This document shows, one piece after another, positions 1 through 9,483 of a DNA stretch of 55,609 nucleotides. Within the stretch, counting starts at the first letter, position 1, and every line of letters begins with the position of its first letter. Origin of the DNA: an uncultured Verrucomicrobiota bacterium (GTDB taxonomy: Bacteria; Verrucomicrobiota; Verrucomicrobiia; Limisphaerales; UBA1319); the NCBI GenBank assembly GCA_903845125.1, contig CAIMWS010000164.1:1-55609 (forward strand), written 5' to 3'. Both the position numbers and the translations under genes were made by a program. The notes under the pieces are model-generated. The model had not been told where the DNA came from and made no database searches. It saw only the letters and a program-made list of their open reading frames with translations.

Positions 1-37
1 CACCGGAGATTGGCACTTTCGTTTGCATCCCCAGTGT

Positions 38-124
38 AATGGGACATTCTGTCTCATTGTACAAGGCAAATTTTGCCTAGTTGCAACTATTTATACATTA
101 TTTCTATTCTCTTTTTCTTGCCAA
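38..124 (-). promoter_or_regulatory. Putative promoter and two palindromic operators for a gene beyond the left edge
   Basis: This is an AT-rich, gene-free stretch. Read on the minus strand it has a -35-like TTGGCA (124-119), a 16-nt spacer and a -10-like AATAAT (102-97). Downstream of the predicted start site (about 90) lie two palindromes: AGGCAAA-T-TTTGCCT (64-78, perfect 7-1-7) and AATGGGACA-TTC-TGTCTCATT (38-58, one mismatch). That arrangement fits repressor operators in the 5' leader of a leftward gene outside the window. No regulator can be assigned. The rest of 1-237 shows no gene. Confidence 0.3.
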
Positions 125-237
125 TTTCTAAACGGCATTGCAGCTAAGCCGCCATTTTGCGAGATCCACTGGTCTGGCGATGGGCAAATCCGCGCCAGCC
201 TGGAATTGTTTCAAGGATGGGTCGGAGGCATCGGATT

Positions 238-1368
238 TCACTCAGAACCGGGTTTGGTGGACGGCCCGGCCGAGTCGGGTGTTTCCGGAGTTTCGTAGAG
301 GGTGGCCAGTTCCATCAGGATCGGCTCCAGTCGGGCATAGTATTCAGATTCCCCCAGCTGTTTTTTTTGTTCCCGCAAGGCGGCTATGGTTTGCTCGAGT
401 GCGTCGCGGCGGGCCAGCTTACGCTGGGACCATTGGCGTTCGGCGGGATTGGGGAGCAGGTGGACCTGGTGGGCGCGCAAACCATCGAGGGTACCCTTTT
501 GTTCAGGCTGCTGAACGGGGCGGATGCCCCGGAACCAATCGGCTGGCGTGCCCAGGCGGTCTCCATTGTCATCGAGCAGAGGATGCTCGGAGGCCAGGCG
601 CCCTTCGACTTTGTAGAATTCACCGGTGGCACGGGAAGCCATCAGGAACGCCTCGAGGAGGGAGGTCTGGCCGTCCTTATCCAGGTCGGCCACGGGATTA
701 ACCAAGGCCGTGGCCAGATAGCCGCCGAACCGGGCGAAGGATTGTTCATGGCCACTGCGGGTGGCCGTAATGACCACCCGGCCGGGGGCTGAAAGTGCTG
801 GCAAAAAAGGCCCGCTGGCCGACGCGGTGTTGATGATAATCAGCGGGCGTTGAAAAGGCTTGAGCCAGGCGGCTAATTCCGTGGCGGTGAGATCCGGGCC
901 GCGCAGGTTGAATTTGGCTTCCCGGTCATCGAAGGTGCCGTGGCCAATCAGCACGATCCACAAGGGCGCTGGATTGGTGTGGGATTGGCTCTGCAGAAGG
1001 TTTTGGAACAAAGCTTTATCCGTTGGATTGGGATGATGGGTCAGCCCGATGGCCAAGCAGCGAACCCCGGCTTGCTGGCAGGCGTTGCTCCAATGGGCGG
1101 CCCATTGCCGGAACAGAACCTGGTATTCGGCTTCGCCTTCCACGCCCGCCACCAGAATTACGGTGGCCGCGTCGTTGAGTGGAGCAGTCGCGGTGGTTTG
1201 GTTGGTTATGGCGGCCACTGGATGGGTGGGGTTGGCGTCAGCGGTTTGGCCAGCAATGGCTGCCAAAGGAACGGCGAGCAATAAGGCCGCCAGCAGGAAA
1301 ACCCGAAAGATCCAACCGGGGGAATCTCCGGATTCAAAAGCGAGCGGGAGCCGGGGACGAATGGTCAT
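238..1368 (-). CDS. Caspase-like/C13-type peptidase-fold protein, probably inactive
   Basis: This 376-aa protein is the last gene of the MoxR/VWA operon. The N-terminus carries an uncleaved anchor or signal peptide (residues about 21-40). The following domain resembles caspase-like/C13 cysteine peptidases: a beta-strand ending in IGHGT gives the dyad histidine H143, and a second strand ends in NTASASG (180-186). The nucleophile position, where family members have D-A-C-x-S-G, reads T-A-S-A-S-G, so S183 replaces cysteine. A 'DLDKDGQTSLLEAF'-like stretch follows, as in this family. The C-terminal 90 residues are charged and helical. The start at 1368 is chosen because its ATG overlaps the upstream stop (ATGA) and AAGGA lies 8 nt upstream; an ATG at 1398 is possible but less likely. 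Role unknown; a scaffold or sensor is more likely than a protease. Confidence 0.7.
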   Translation of the reverse strand: MTIRPRLPLAFESGDSPGWIFRVFLLAALLLAVPLAAIAGQTADANPTHPVAAITNQTTATAPLNDAATVILVAGVEGEAEYQVLFRQWAAHWSNACQQAGVRCLAIGLTHHPNPTDKALFQNLLQSQSHTNPAPLWIVLIGHGTFDDREAKFNLRGPDLTATELAAWLKPFQRPLIIINTASASGPFLPALSAPGRVVITATRSGHEQSFARFGGYLATALVNPVADLDKDGQTSLLEAFLMASRATGEFYKVEGRLASEHPLLDDNGDRLGTPADWFRGIRPVQQPEQKGTLDGLRAHQVHLLPNPAERQWSQRKLARRDALEQTIAALREQKKQLGESEYYARLEPILMELATLYETPETPDSAGPSTKPGSE

Positions 1369-3725
1369 GGGAGTCCTTTCCAGCGGCGCAGGCCCCATTC
1401 GGCGGCGAAACAGGCCAGGGCAAAAATGAAAATGGCGGGATTATGCCAGAGCGGTTGGAGGTGGGTTTCAGTGATGGGCGCCTGGCGGAATGGCAAACGG
1501 TTCACAAAAGCGGGCAGGGTGGCTGGGGTCAGCAATTCCCCTCCGGTCTGCCGGGCCAATTGATCCAGGAAAGACCGGTTGGCGCTGGGCGAGGAAAATT
1601 CTTCGCCGGCCAAATCGGTGACCCAGCCATTGAGTTCCCGGCCCAGTGCGGCGCCCAGGGAGTTGGTGACCGCCGCGTCCACCTGGTAGGCACCGGTATC
1701 CCGGGGAATGAAGGTGGCCTCGAAAAGGCCAGGTTCCGCGGCGGTTGGATCGGCGGTCAGACGGATCGCCTCGCCGCTCCCGGAGGTCGTGCCCACAGGC
1801 TGAACCCGCAGCGTGACCGAGCCGTCTTCAACCGGTTCAAACTTGGGGTCGCGCACGCGCACTTGAATCGTAACCGCCGGGCTGGGAAGGCTGGGATTGG
1901 GGGCGGTTTGCAGGTCGATTTTTTTAGGAATGTCGGAGACCAGCCAGCGGGCGACCTGACGCCAGGCTTTGTTGAGGTCTTCGTGCATCTCCGGGCTGGT
2001 CATGCCCCAGTGCCAAAGGTCACCCAACAGCAAGGCGGCGACCCGGCCATTGCCGAAGCGGTGGGCCACCAGCGCGGGGAAAGAGCGGCCGCCCGCATCC
2101 TGGACGTTGGCCAGCGTCAGCGCCCCGGGGCGGATGCCGCGGACGGTATTCAAGACGCCTAGCAGGGGCATTTGGTCCAGGCGGCGGAGCTCATCCGGTT
2201 CGGTATTACGCAGGCGTGCCCAAGGCTGAAGCATGCCTTCCCGGGTCAGGTTGAAACGGAACGGGCCCTTAGGCTCCGCCAGGTCGGAAGGATTCAAGTA
2301 AACCGGCAGCAGATCCCCAATCGGGGTTTGGTGATATTTACCCTGGATGAATGATTCCTGGCCGCCAAGCATGAGCAGTCCACCGCCCCGGAAAGCGATG
2401 AACTTTTGGATCAGAGCCATCTGGTCCTGCGTGAAAAAGGCGGCCTCCAAATCGTCAAGGATCAGGGCGTCATAGGCGAACAGATCCTCCGGGGCTTTGG
2501 GGAAGCCACCCTGCAACTCCGCGGCATCCCTGGTATTGAGCCGGGATAGCACCGGCTGATCATAGCGTTCAGTGGTTTCGTCTTTCTGATCGAAGCCCCG
2601 GAATAATGGGTTGCTGCGTTCCCCATAGCGGCCGCGGAATTCGAATTTTGGCTCGCGGTTGGCCATCCGGATCAAAGCGACCAATTGAACCTGGCGATCC
2701 TCGCTCAAAGCGCGGTTGAGGAATTTGTATTCCCAGTTGGGGCGTCCCGCCACATAGAGGATGCGGTATTCCTCCTGGGGTCGGTTGACCACCACCATGC
2801 GCGAGTTGTTCAGCAAGGTGGCCTCGGGTGGTTCAGCTCCGTTGGGGGCCTGCTGGGTTGCCAGGCTGGAAACCTGGAGACGATAAAAGGCCAACCGGGA
2901 CTGCTGGGGGCGGAATTGGAGCCGGAAGACCAGATTCTCGTTGCGGGCGGGAACCGTTTGCGTCTCCTGGATCACGAGGTTGGTTTGCCGGTCGTAGAGA
3001 GCCGCCACCACTTTGGATCCGGCAAAACCCCAAGCCGAAACGCTGGCCTGCACTGTGACCGGGGTATCCTCAAACGCCGTTTGCGTGACGGTGACATTTT
3101 GAATGGCCAGATCACGGTTGGGTTGGTCGCTGCCGATCATAACCGGGCAAATGGGCGGCAGGCCGGATAAACTGGGAAACTTGCCTTTGAGATCGGTGGC
3201 ATTGCCATCGGTGAACAATAAGACCGCGGCGGAAGGCCGGTCATGATGCAATTCCGCGACGGATTTCAGGGCGGACCCCAAGGCGGAAACGGATCCGGAA
3301 TAATCCAAGTCGGCGAAACCGTCACTGGATCGCAAACGGCTGTCGAAGCGGTAGCGGCGAACCATAAAATCCTGCTCCAGGCGAGCGACCCAGGAGGCGT
3401 TTGGATCTTGCAGCAGGGATGTTAATTGGGCGCCGCGGCTTTCGGGGTGGCCTGGATCATGGATTTGGAGGCTCTGGCTATTGTCCGCCAGGAGAATGAC
3501 CTGGTTGAGGCCCGGTTTGGCCCGTTGCAGGCTTCGCTGAGGCTCCAATAGGCAAAAAGCCAGCAAGGCCAGGCCCAGGCAGCGCAGCCCAAAAGTGGCT
3601 GCTTTCACCCACGCTGGGACCGCCGAATGCCGCAAGGTCCAAAGGGAGAACAGGCCAATCAATAAGACGGTGCCGGCCAGCATCCACCAGCGGTTGGAAC
3701 CTGAAATGAAGATGGTGGCGGACAT
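1365..3725 (-). CDS. Membrane-anchored VWA protein with glutamine-amidotransferase-like domain
   Basis: A 786-aa protein. Two transmembrane helices lie near residues 15-32 and 45-62, then a von Willebrand A domain with an intact MIDAS motif, DNSQS at 81-85, and a second metal-site segment LFTDGN. About residues 315-560 resemble the glutamine-amidotransferase-like domain often fused to VWA in Planctomycetes and Verrucomicrobia (LYVAGRPNWEY near 318, GGGLLMLGGQESF near 450). The nucleophilic cysteine of true class I amidotransferases is not seen there. A C-terminal beta-rich part and a last helix (about 760-783) follow. The ATG at 3725 shares its A with the previous gene's stop (TGATG); a GTG at 3728 would give the same frame and a 4-nt overlap. 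Probably works with the other VWA proteins and the MoxR ATPase of the operon. Confidence 0.82.
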   Translation of the reverse strand: MSATIFISGSNRWWMLAGTVLLIGLFSLWTLRHSAVPAWVKAATFGLRCLGLALLAFCLLEPQRSLQRAKPGLNQVILLADNSQSLQIHDPGHPESRGAQLTSLLQDPNASWVARLEQDFMVRRYRFDSRLRSSDGFADLDYSGSVSALGSALKSVAELHHDRPSAAVLLFTDGNATDLKGKFPSLSGLPPICPVMIGSDQPNRDLAIQNVTVTQTAFEDTPVTVQASVSAWGFAGSKVVAALYDRQTNLVIQETQTVPARNENLVFRLQFRPQQSRLAFYRLQVSSLATQQAPNGAEPPEATLLNNSRMVVVNRPQEEYRILYVAGRPNWEYKFLNRALSEDRQVQLVALIRMANREPKFEFRGRYGERSNPLFRGFDQKDETTERYDQPVLSRLNTRDAAELQGGFPKAPEDLFAYDALILDDLEAAFFTQDQMALIQKFIAFRGGGLLMLGGQESFIQGKYHQTPIGDLLPVYLNPSDLAEPKGPFRFNLTREGMLQPWARLRNTEPDELRRLDQMPLLGVLNTVRGIRPGALTLANVQDAGGRSFPALVAHRFGNGRVAALLLGDLWHWGMTSPEMHEDLNKAWRQVARWLVSDIPKKIDLQTAPNPSLPSPAVTIQVRVRDPKFEPVEDGSVTLRVQPVGTTSGSGEAIRLTADPTAAEPGLFEATFIPRDTGAYQVDAAVTNSLGAALGRELNGWVTDLAGEEFSSPSANRSFLDQLARQTGGELLTPATLPAFVNRLPFRQAPITETHLQPLWHNPAIFIFALACFAAEWGLRRWKGLP

Positions 3726-6700
3726 CACTTATCTTTTCCCAACCGCTCGTAATATTGGCGGACCAATTCGGCGTATTGATTGGGCACTGGATCGCGGTCC
3801 AGCGGCACGACTGGATTACGGGTATCGCGGCGCGCCAGTTCTTCGCTGAGGCGGGTGCGCACTTCATTCAGCGGGCCCAGGAGCTGGGATTTGACCAACG
3901 GCCACTGGGGCGGGCTGCCCCGGCGTTTGTAGTCGGCCCGCATGGTTCGGGCCCGTTCGCGAACGCCGGCGATTTCCCGCCGCCAGCCCGGTTCATCCAG
4001 CATGGTTTCCACATCCCGCAAGCGTTCCGACCAATTGACGTAATCCGGGCCAGTAAGCAAACCACTCCCGCCACCGTTGGCGCCAGGGGGGCGTGCGGCC
4101 TGGTTGATGAGATCCTCGAGCGCCGACGGGGCGCCATTGGTGCCGCCGCGAGACGCTGAATCTGAGGCGGCGAGGCGGCGGGCGCCATCCGCCCGATTAG
4201 TGACGGCGCCGCCCTGGTTTCCCCCAGGGCGATCCCCTTCTGGCAAACGTCCGCGAGGTGATTCGCCGCCATCGGGAAGACTGGCCAGCCGATTGGTGCC
4301 GGCCGGTTCGCCATTCGTCAAAGACCTTGAAAAGCTGGCGACACGGTTGGAACCCAAATTGGTGCGGCCACCACTCCCCGGCCCCGGGAGGGACGCCAGG
4401 CGATTGGTGTTGGTGGCCTCCGCCAGCAGGTTGGTTCCGGAGGAAGATTGCTCCCGGGCGACATCATCAGCCAGGGAACGGCTTAGATCATCCAGTTCCC
4501 GGCTGGCGGCACGGAGGGCCTGGAGTTCATCGCCCAGCACGCTATCGGCCGCGCGGTTGATGCCGCGGGTGAATTGTTCGATGCCCTCACGAGCCCGTTG
4601 CTCGAACTGGGAAGCCTGGTTCCAAAAACTCCGGCGCACCAATTCCTGGGTGAAGGACAGGTTCTCCTCCACCTTTTCCTGGTTGCTTTGGCGCAACACA
4701 TCATAAAGCTGCTGGGACAGCAGCGGTTCGGCTGCCTCCGTGGACTGCGTCAGCTGGGTGGCTTGGGAAAGGACATTGGTCCAGCGGTTTTTCTGCTGCT
4801 CCAAGGCTTGGGTCAGTTCCCCGCCCTGGGCCGGATTGCTGAGGGTGGGGCGGGCGGGTTGGGTGGCTTCCTGAAGCTGCTTTTGCAGTTCAGCCTGCTG
4901 GCGGGAGAGCTCCTGGCTATCGGCGCGAAGCTGCCGGAGTTGCTCGGAGAATTGTCCGGCGCTGTTCCGCCGCAGATCATCGCCCAATTGCCGCAGGCCG
5001 TTCTGGGCGCGGGCCCCGGCGCTTAAAGCCTGTTGCGGCTGTCCCTGTTCCAGCGATTCAGCGGCTTTCTGAACCGAGTCGCGGGTTTGATCCATTTGCT
5101 GGCGGGTCTCCTGCTGGCGATCCTGGGCGGAGGATTGCTGGGCCATCCGCTGGGCCATCTGGTCCATATTATCGAGGATTTCCTCCTCGTTTTCACGGAG
5201 GCGCTTGAGCCGCTGGCGCAATTCCGCGCGTTCGTTTTCGGTCCGGGCGGCTGGCAGGGCGGTCTGCAATTCCTGCAATTGCGAATTGATGTCTTCCTGG
5301 CGCTGGGCCAGTTCCTTCAACTGCCGCACCAATTCGGATTCCTCGCGCTGGCCGGCGGTTTGGGGAGCGGAGGCTTGGCGCTGGGTTTCATAACGGTTTT
5401 CAGTACGCGCCAGGTCCAGTTGCTGCAACTGGCGGGAATTTCTCTGGCCGGACCGATTGCCTCTCTGGCTTTGGCTCCGGCTGCGGCTTTGAGCCACCTG
5501 GACTTCCGAAGCCTGGGTGGTGAGCAAGGCTTGGTAAGCGGCCTGTTCAAAGGGGATGGCATCCTCCAAAGTTTTGGGCGCGCTCCGGGCTTTTTTCAAC
5601 GTTTCCGCCGCTTTCTCCATGGCGGTTTCGGCCTGTTGGAGGTTTGCCTGAGAGACGGGATTGGCCGCGTTTTCCTGGGTTGACCGTAATTGTTCCAAGG
5701 CTTTTTCCTGGGAGGATTGGATGACCGCGATGTCTTTTTCCAAAGTGCTGGCTTTGGCTTCCTGGACATCGGGCTGCAGCAGGTTCCAGGTGGCTTGAAG
5801 GATCTGCCGCTGAAGGTCCAATAAACGTTCGGTCGCCTCGCTGGGATTTTCGTTCCCACCCTGCGATGGCTGGCTTTCCTGATTATTATCCTGAGCCTGG
5901 CCCTGGCGGAAAATCTCCTCAAAAGGCCGGACCTCCACAAAATGCAGATTGCTGCAAGCCCGCCTCGGTTGGCCATCCGGGCCCAGATCCTCGGCCCAGG
6001 CGAAATAGGTCAGCATCTGTCCCGGTTTGAGTCCCAAGTCTTCAAGAAAGAGCACCTGCTTGAAAGCGCGTTTTTCAAGGGCTTTGGCTTTTTCCCCTGC
6101 CGCAAGCCATTGGGTGGGCTTTCCGCCAATGGTATAGGCGACCCCGAATCGTTCCACACCGAAGTCGTCCTGAACGCTGCCGTCGAAGGTGATCTCCTCG
6201 ACCGGTGAGACACGCAGGTCGCCCTGGGGAGCTTGCAGTTTGATCTGGGCAGCCCGGTTTTTCACGACTTCAACAACCAGGCGATCCGTGGCGTGGTTGG
6301 TGCGCCCCTCGGAATCCTTCAGCAGCAACCGATAGGATTGGTTGGTAAGGATGGGGTGATTGGTCCAAGCCAGGCCGGCCCGGCGGGGATCGACAACCAG
6401 CGGTATGCGGGTTTGGTCCTGGGCAATCAATTCGGCCGAAGCCACCGGCTTATTGAGTTGGAACGACCAATCCAGCCGGGATCCTTCCACCGCACTGATT
6501 CGCCGGGTATTCTCGATGCGCTTTTCCTTTAACCCGGTATAAATGGGATAGGTGATGGTGGCGTTGGCTCTCTCCAGCTTGGGATTTTCGAATACGCGGA
6601 CGTTGAAAACGCGGGTGCTTTGCCCGTCGTAAGTGATTCGATAGGAAAAATTCGATTGTACCGACAGGGCGTCGCTGGCAAATACCGGATCGGCGAGGCT

Positions 6701-7372
6701 TTTGGCCAAAGGCAATCTCCCGTTCAAATCCGGCCCGGCGCCGATTTGCAGATTCGCCTCCATGGGGGCATGGCGGGGAAAACGGGCCATAATTACCAAA
6801 CTGGATCCACGTTCCAAGGTGGCATCGCCGGGGGAAACGGCCACCTCGCGTGCCGCCACGGCCGCGAACGTTTTGCCTGGCCCACGTAGTTCGGTCAGAA
6901 CCAAAACGAACACCAGGAGACAGGCAGTTTGGAGCAGGAAACCACCCAGCACACGGGTGGCGGGAATGGAAGTAATCCAATTTTGCCGGCAACCTTCCAC
7001 GAAAGCTTCCTCGATCAGGCATTCCTGGAGGTAATTGAACTTGCCGCCTGGTCCCGCGGGTTCTTGTTCCACCGCAGTTTGCAGCAAAGCCTGCAAGGCG
7101 GGGTGTTTTTGTTCAATGATCCTGGCCAGCAACTGGTAATCCGGGATTTTCCAATTCTTGATCCAAATCCAGCCTGCCGCTGCCAAAGCCAGGCCGCCGA
7201 GCAAAGGGATCGATCCCGGCCAGGCCCAGTTGGAAGTCACGCGCAACAGGATCAGGAGTCCGCCAAGGGCGGCGGCGAGAATCCAGCAGAAAGCCCATCC
7301 GATCAGCACCCGCAGGCGGCGCTGCCGGCGAGCCACCGGCTCCATTTTTAGTTTGAGCAGACGATTACTCAT
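3725..7372 (-). CDS. Giant coiled-coil membrane protein, DUF4175-like
   Basis: A 1215-aa protein with two transmembrane helices near residues 24-70 and a third near 139-160, followed by beta-rich extracytoplasmic segments (about 180-500). A very long Gln/Glu/Arg-rich coiled coil covers about 515-960. It then has a low-complexity Asn/Ser/Gly stretch in which TNRLASLP recurs (about 984 and 1025, with SNRVASFS between), and a compact helical end. The layout (N-terminal helices, then a huge helical low-complexity body) matches DUF4175/TIGR02302-type proteins found next to VWA and MoxR genes. It joins both neighbours by short overlaps (ATGA at its start). Likely a structural periplasmic component; no enzymatic motif seen. 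Confidence 0.72.
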   Translation of the reverse strand: MSNRLLKLKMEPVARRQRRLRVLIGWAFCWILAAALGGLLILLRVTSNWAWPGSIPLLGGLALAAAGWIWIKNWKIPDYQLLARIIEQKHPALQALLQTAVEQEPAGPGGKFNYLQECLIEEAFVEGCRQNWITSIPATRVLGGFLLQTACLLVFVLVLTELRGPGKTFAAVAAREVAVSPGDATLERGSSLVIMARFPRHAPMEANLQIGAGPDLNGRLPLAKSLADPVFASDALSVQSNFSYRITYDGQSTRVFNVRVFENPKLERANATITYPIYTGLKEKRIENTRRISAVEGSRLDWSFQLNKPVASAELIAQDQTRIPLVVDPRRAGLAWTNHPILTNQSYRLLLKDSEGRTNHATDRLVVEVVKNRAAQIKLQAPQGDLRVSPVEEITFDGSVQDDFGVERFGVAYTIGGKPTQWLAAGEKAKALEKRAFKQVLFLEDLGLKPGQMLTYFAWAEDLGPDGQPRRACSNLHFVEVRPFEEIFRQGQAQDNNQESQPSQGGNENPSEATERLLDLQRQILQATWNLLQPDVQEAKASTLEKDIAVIQSSQEKALEQLRSTQENAANPVSQANLQQAETAMEKAAETLKKARSAPKTLEDAIPFEQAAYQALLTTQASEVQVAQSRSRSQSQRGNRSGQRNSRQLQQLDLARTENRYETQRQASAPQTAGQREESELVRQLKELAQRQEDINSQLQELQTALPAARTENERAELRQRLKRLRENEEEILDNMDQMAQRMAQQSSAQDRQQETRQQMDQTRDSVQKAAESLEQGQPQQALSAGARAQNGLRQLGDDLRRNSAGQFSEQLRQLRADSQELSRQQAELQKQLQEATQPARPTLSNPAQGGELTQALEQQKNRWTNVLSQATQLTQSTEAAEPLLSQQLYDVLRQSNQEKVEENLSFTQELVRRSFWNQASQFEQRAREGIEQFTRGINRAADSVLGDELQALRAASRELDDLSRSLADDVAREQSSSGTNLLAEATNTNRLASLPGPGSGGRTNLGSNRVASFSRSLTNGEPAGTNRLASLPDGGESPRGRLPEGDRPGGNQGGAVTNRADGARRLAASDSASRGGTNGAPSALEDLINQAARPPGANGGGSGLLTGPDYVNWSERLRDVETMLDEPGWRREIAGVRERARTMRADYKRRGSPPQWPLVKSQLLGPLNEVRTRLSEELARRDTRNPVVPLDRDPVPNQYAELVRQYYERLGKDK

Positions 7373-9483
7373 GCAGACTTGGCTCTCTGCCGGGTTAACC
7401 AGCCGGCGATTCCCGTTTCAATCAACAACAAGATGAGCACGGTGACAATCAACCACCGCCACAGTTTTTGCTGGCCTTCCAATTCCTCAGCGTGCAACCG
7501 GGCCTGCTGGGCGGCGGCCTGGCGGGCCTGGATGACGGGCGGGATTTTTAATGGCACACCCCGGCGCTCCAATTCCACCAAGGGCAGCGGCGTGGTCCGG
7601 CTTTCGGCCGGATCCAGGTTTACCGCAAATTGGCGTGGCGGATTCGCGGATAGGACCGTGTAAATCCCGGGCTGGCTGGTTTGGGAAAAGCTCCTGGTTC
7701 CGGCGGCCAATGCCACCACTGAGCCGCCAGGTGTTTTCACCTCCATTTTGGAGCCGGATTCCGGCGCGGGCAGGTCAACCGGGTCGCCCACCCAATATTG
7801 GAGGCGATTTCGCCCCGGGGGACACGTCCGCTCCAGCAGAGAGTAGAGCAAGGGCACGAACTTGGAGGAAAGCGCCAATTGGCTGTCAGTGGGGTGCCAG
7901 CCAAAGGTGGAAAGGAACAAATGCCCATTGCCAACCGGGCAATCAATTAATGCCGGATCCCCGTTATCAAAGCGGCAGATGACCAACGCCTGTGGGATGG
8001 CGGCGAGGGCAAGGCGGCGGTATTTCCAGATATGGATTTTGGTGAAATCGCTGAATCGCGGATCGGCAAAAGGCGCCAGGAGGGGATGCGAAAAGTCGAT
8101 TTGCCCGAACAAGACGTAGCCGCTGACAGCCGCTTCCGGCGCCGTGATCCCCGGTTTATCCAGGAGGATCGACAATCCTTCGACCGCCGCCGGTGAATCC
8201 AGAAGGCAAACCACGTTTTTGCCGGTAGCGAGGAATTGCCGGGCTGTGGCTGCTTCCGCTGCGCCCGGGGAACCCGTTAAAAAGGCCAGCACGGCATTGG
8301 TGGGCGCCGGAGCGGGGGAAGCGGATCCAATCAGCCGCACTTGTTGGTTCCGGGAATCCTGAAAAGCCCGGTTCACGTAATAAAACAATTGGCTGGAATC
8401 GTTGGTTTCCCTTCCGCCCACGAACCAAATCGGCACCGCTTCGACGGGGGGACGAACCACCCAGGCGGTGTTGTCGAAATCGCAGTCGTCACCAGCCAAT
8501 TGAATGGCTTCCACGTTGGGCTCCAGCTTCTCATCGGGCATCCGGATCACCCGGTTTTGTCCCGGTGGCACATAGACATCGACGCCGTTGGTGATCGGCA
8601 CCCCAGCGGCGGTTTTCCAGCCGATACGGAATTGTTCGCGGGTGGAATCAGCGGCGTTAAAAATCCGGAACTTGGCGCCAGCCGACTCCGTGATGGCGTA
8701 GGTGCCGTCCGTTTCCGACAACCATTGCACACCGGCATTGGAGGTGGTTTTGGGGTTGACGGTTTCGATGGCGACCTCAATCCCCTGGGGCCAGGCATAA
8801 CCCTGCAAACGTTCCAAATGGCAGCCTTCCTGGAGGTCGGAAATCAATACGATGCGGCGAACCGTTTTGGCAGTGGTGCCCGAGGCGGCATCGCCTGGTT
8901 GCGTGCTGCCAGTGGAGTTCTCCAACCATTCCACAGCCGAAATGAGCGCCTCATCGAGGGCGGTGGAACCCCAGCCCGGGGTGAGATCGGCCGCTGTTTT
9001 TATGGCCAGCGAGGCACGCTCATCCACCGGAAACTTTTGCCATTGCTCAAAAGTCATCACCGGGCGCAAAACGCGTTCAAAAGCAAACAGCGCCACCTGG
9101 TCTTCGGAGGTGGTGTTCCGCAAAACCGTTTGCAGCCGGTCTTGGGCCGATTTCCAAAGACCTTCGCGGCGCATGCTGGCGCTGGCGTCGATCAGGATTG
9201 CGAGCTGCCGGCCGGGCGGCTTGAAAGCCAGGGAAGGGGGGGGGCGCCGCAAAAATGGCCGGGCAAAACCGGCGGAAAGCGCCACCAGCACCAGGCAGCG
9301 AACCGCCAGCAGAAGCCAATGCTCCAGCCGGCTCCGGCGGGTGACTCGCGGCGGGGTAGGCAGCAGGAACATCAGCGAACTGAACGTCTGTTTTTCGCGG
9401 GAGGTTTGCCGCACCAAATGAAACAGGATGGGCAGGGCGACCGCCAGCGCGCCGAAAATAAACAATGGCGCCAGGAAACTCAT
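7369..9483 (-). CDS. BatA-type aerotolerance-regulator-like VWA protein
   Basis: A 704-aa protein that begins with the typical BatA N-terminus: a first helix at about 4-22, the 'PILFHLVRQ' hinge, then 'RLEHWLLLAVRCL' leading into a second helix at about 55-73. The VWA domain has an intact MIDAS (DASAS, 99-103) and LISDLQEG downstream. A long middle region without recognised motifs precedes a C-terminal helix (about 678-695) with a basic tail, so the bulk should be held in the periplasm between anchors. The ATG at 9483 overlaps the preceding stop as ATGA and gives the expected MSFLAP start. In known Bat/MoxR operons such VWA proteins are thought to be assembled or remodelled by the MoxR ATPase; the substrate here is unknown. 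Confidence 0.85.
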   Translation of the reverse strand: MSFLAPLFIFGALAVALPILFHLVRQTSREKQTFSSLMFLLPTPPRVTRRSRLEHWLLLAVRCLVLVALSAGFARPFLRRPPPSLAFKPPGRQLAILIDASASMRREGLWKSAQDRLQTVLRNTTSEDQVALFAFERVLRPVMTFEQWQKFPVDERASLAIKTAADLTPGWGSTALDEALISAVEWLENSTGSTQPGDAASGTTAKTVRRIVLISDLQEGCHLERLQGYAWPQGIEVAIETVNPKTTSNAGVQWLSETDGTYAITESAGAKFRIFNAADSTREQFRIGWKTAAGVPITNGVDVYVPPGQNRVIRMPDEKLEPNVEAIQLAGDDCDFDNTAWVVRPPVEAVPIWFVGGRETNDSSQLFYYVNRAFQDSRNQQVRLIGSASPAPAPTNAVLAFLTGSPGAAEAATARQFLATGKNVVCLLDSPAAVEGLSILLDKPGITAPEAAVSGYVLFGQIDFSHPLLAPFADPRFSDFTKIHIWKYRRLALAAIPQALVICRFDNGDPALIDCPVGNGHLFLSTFGWHPTDSQLALSSKFVPLLYSLLERTCPPGRNRLQYWVGDPVDLPAPESGSKMEVKTPGGSVVALAAGTRSFSQTSQPGIYTVLSANPPRQFAVNLDPAESRTTPLPLVELERRGVPLKIPPVIQARQAAAQQARLHAEELEGQQKLWRWLIVTVLILLLIETGIAGWLTRQRAKSA

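Noticed and set aside
11..27. Sigma54-like TGGCAC...TTGC element at the left edge
   Set aside because: GG and GC are separated by 11 nt instead of the required 10, and no plus-strand gene follows.
4250..4450. Apparent repeat cluster considered as a DNA repeat or CRISPR-like array
   Set aside because: It is the coding sequence for recurring TNRLASLP peptides, with irregular spacing and no conserved DNA repeat unit.
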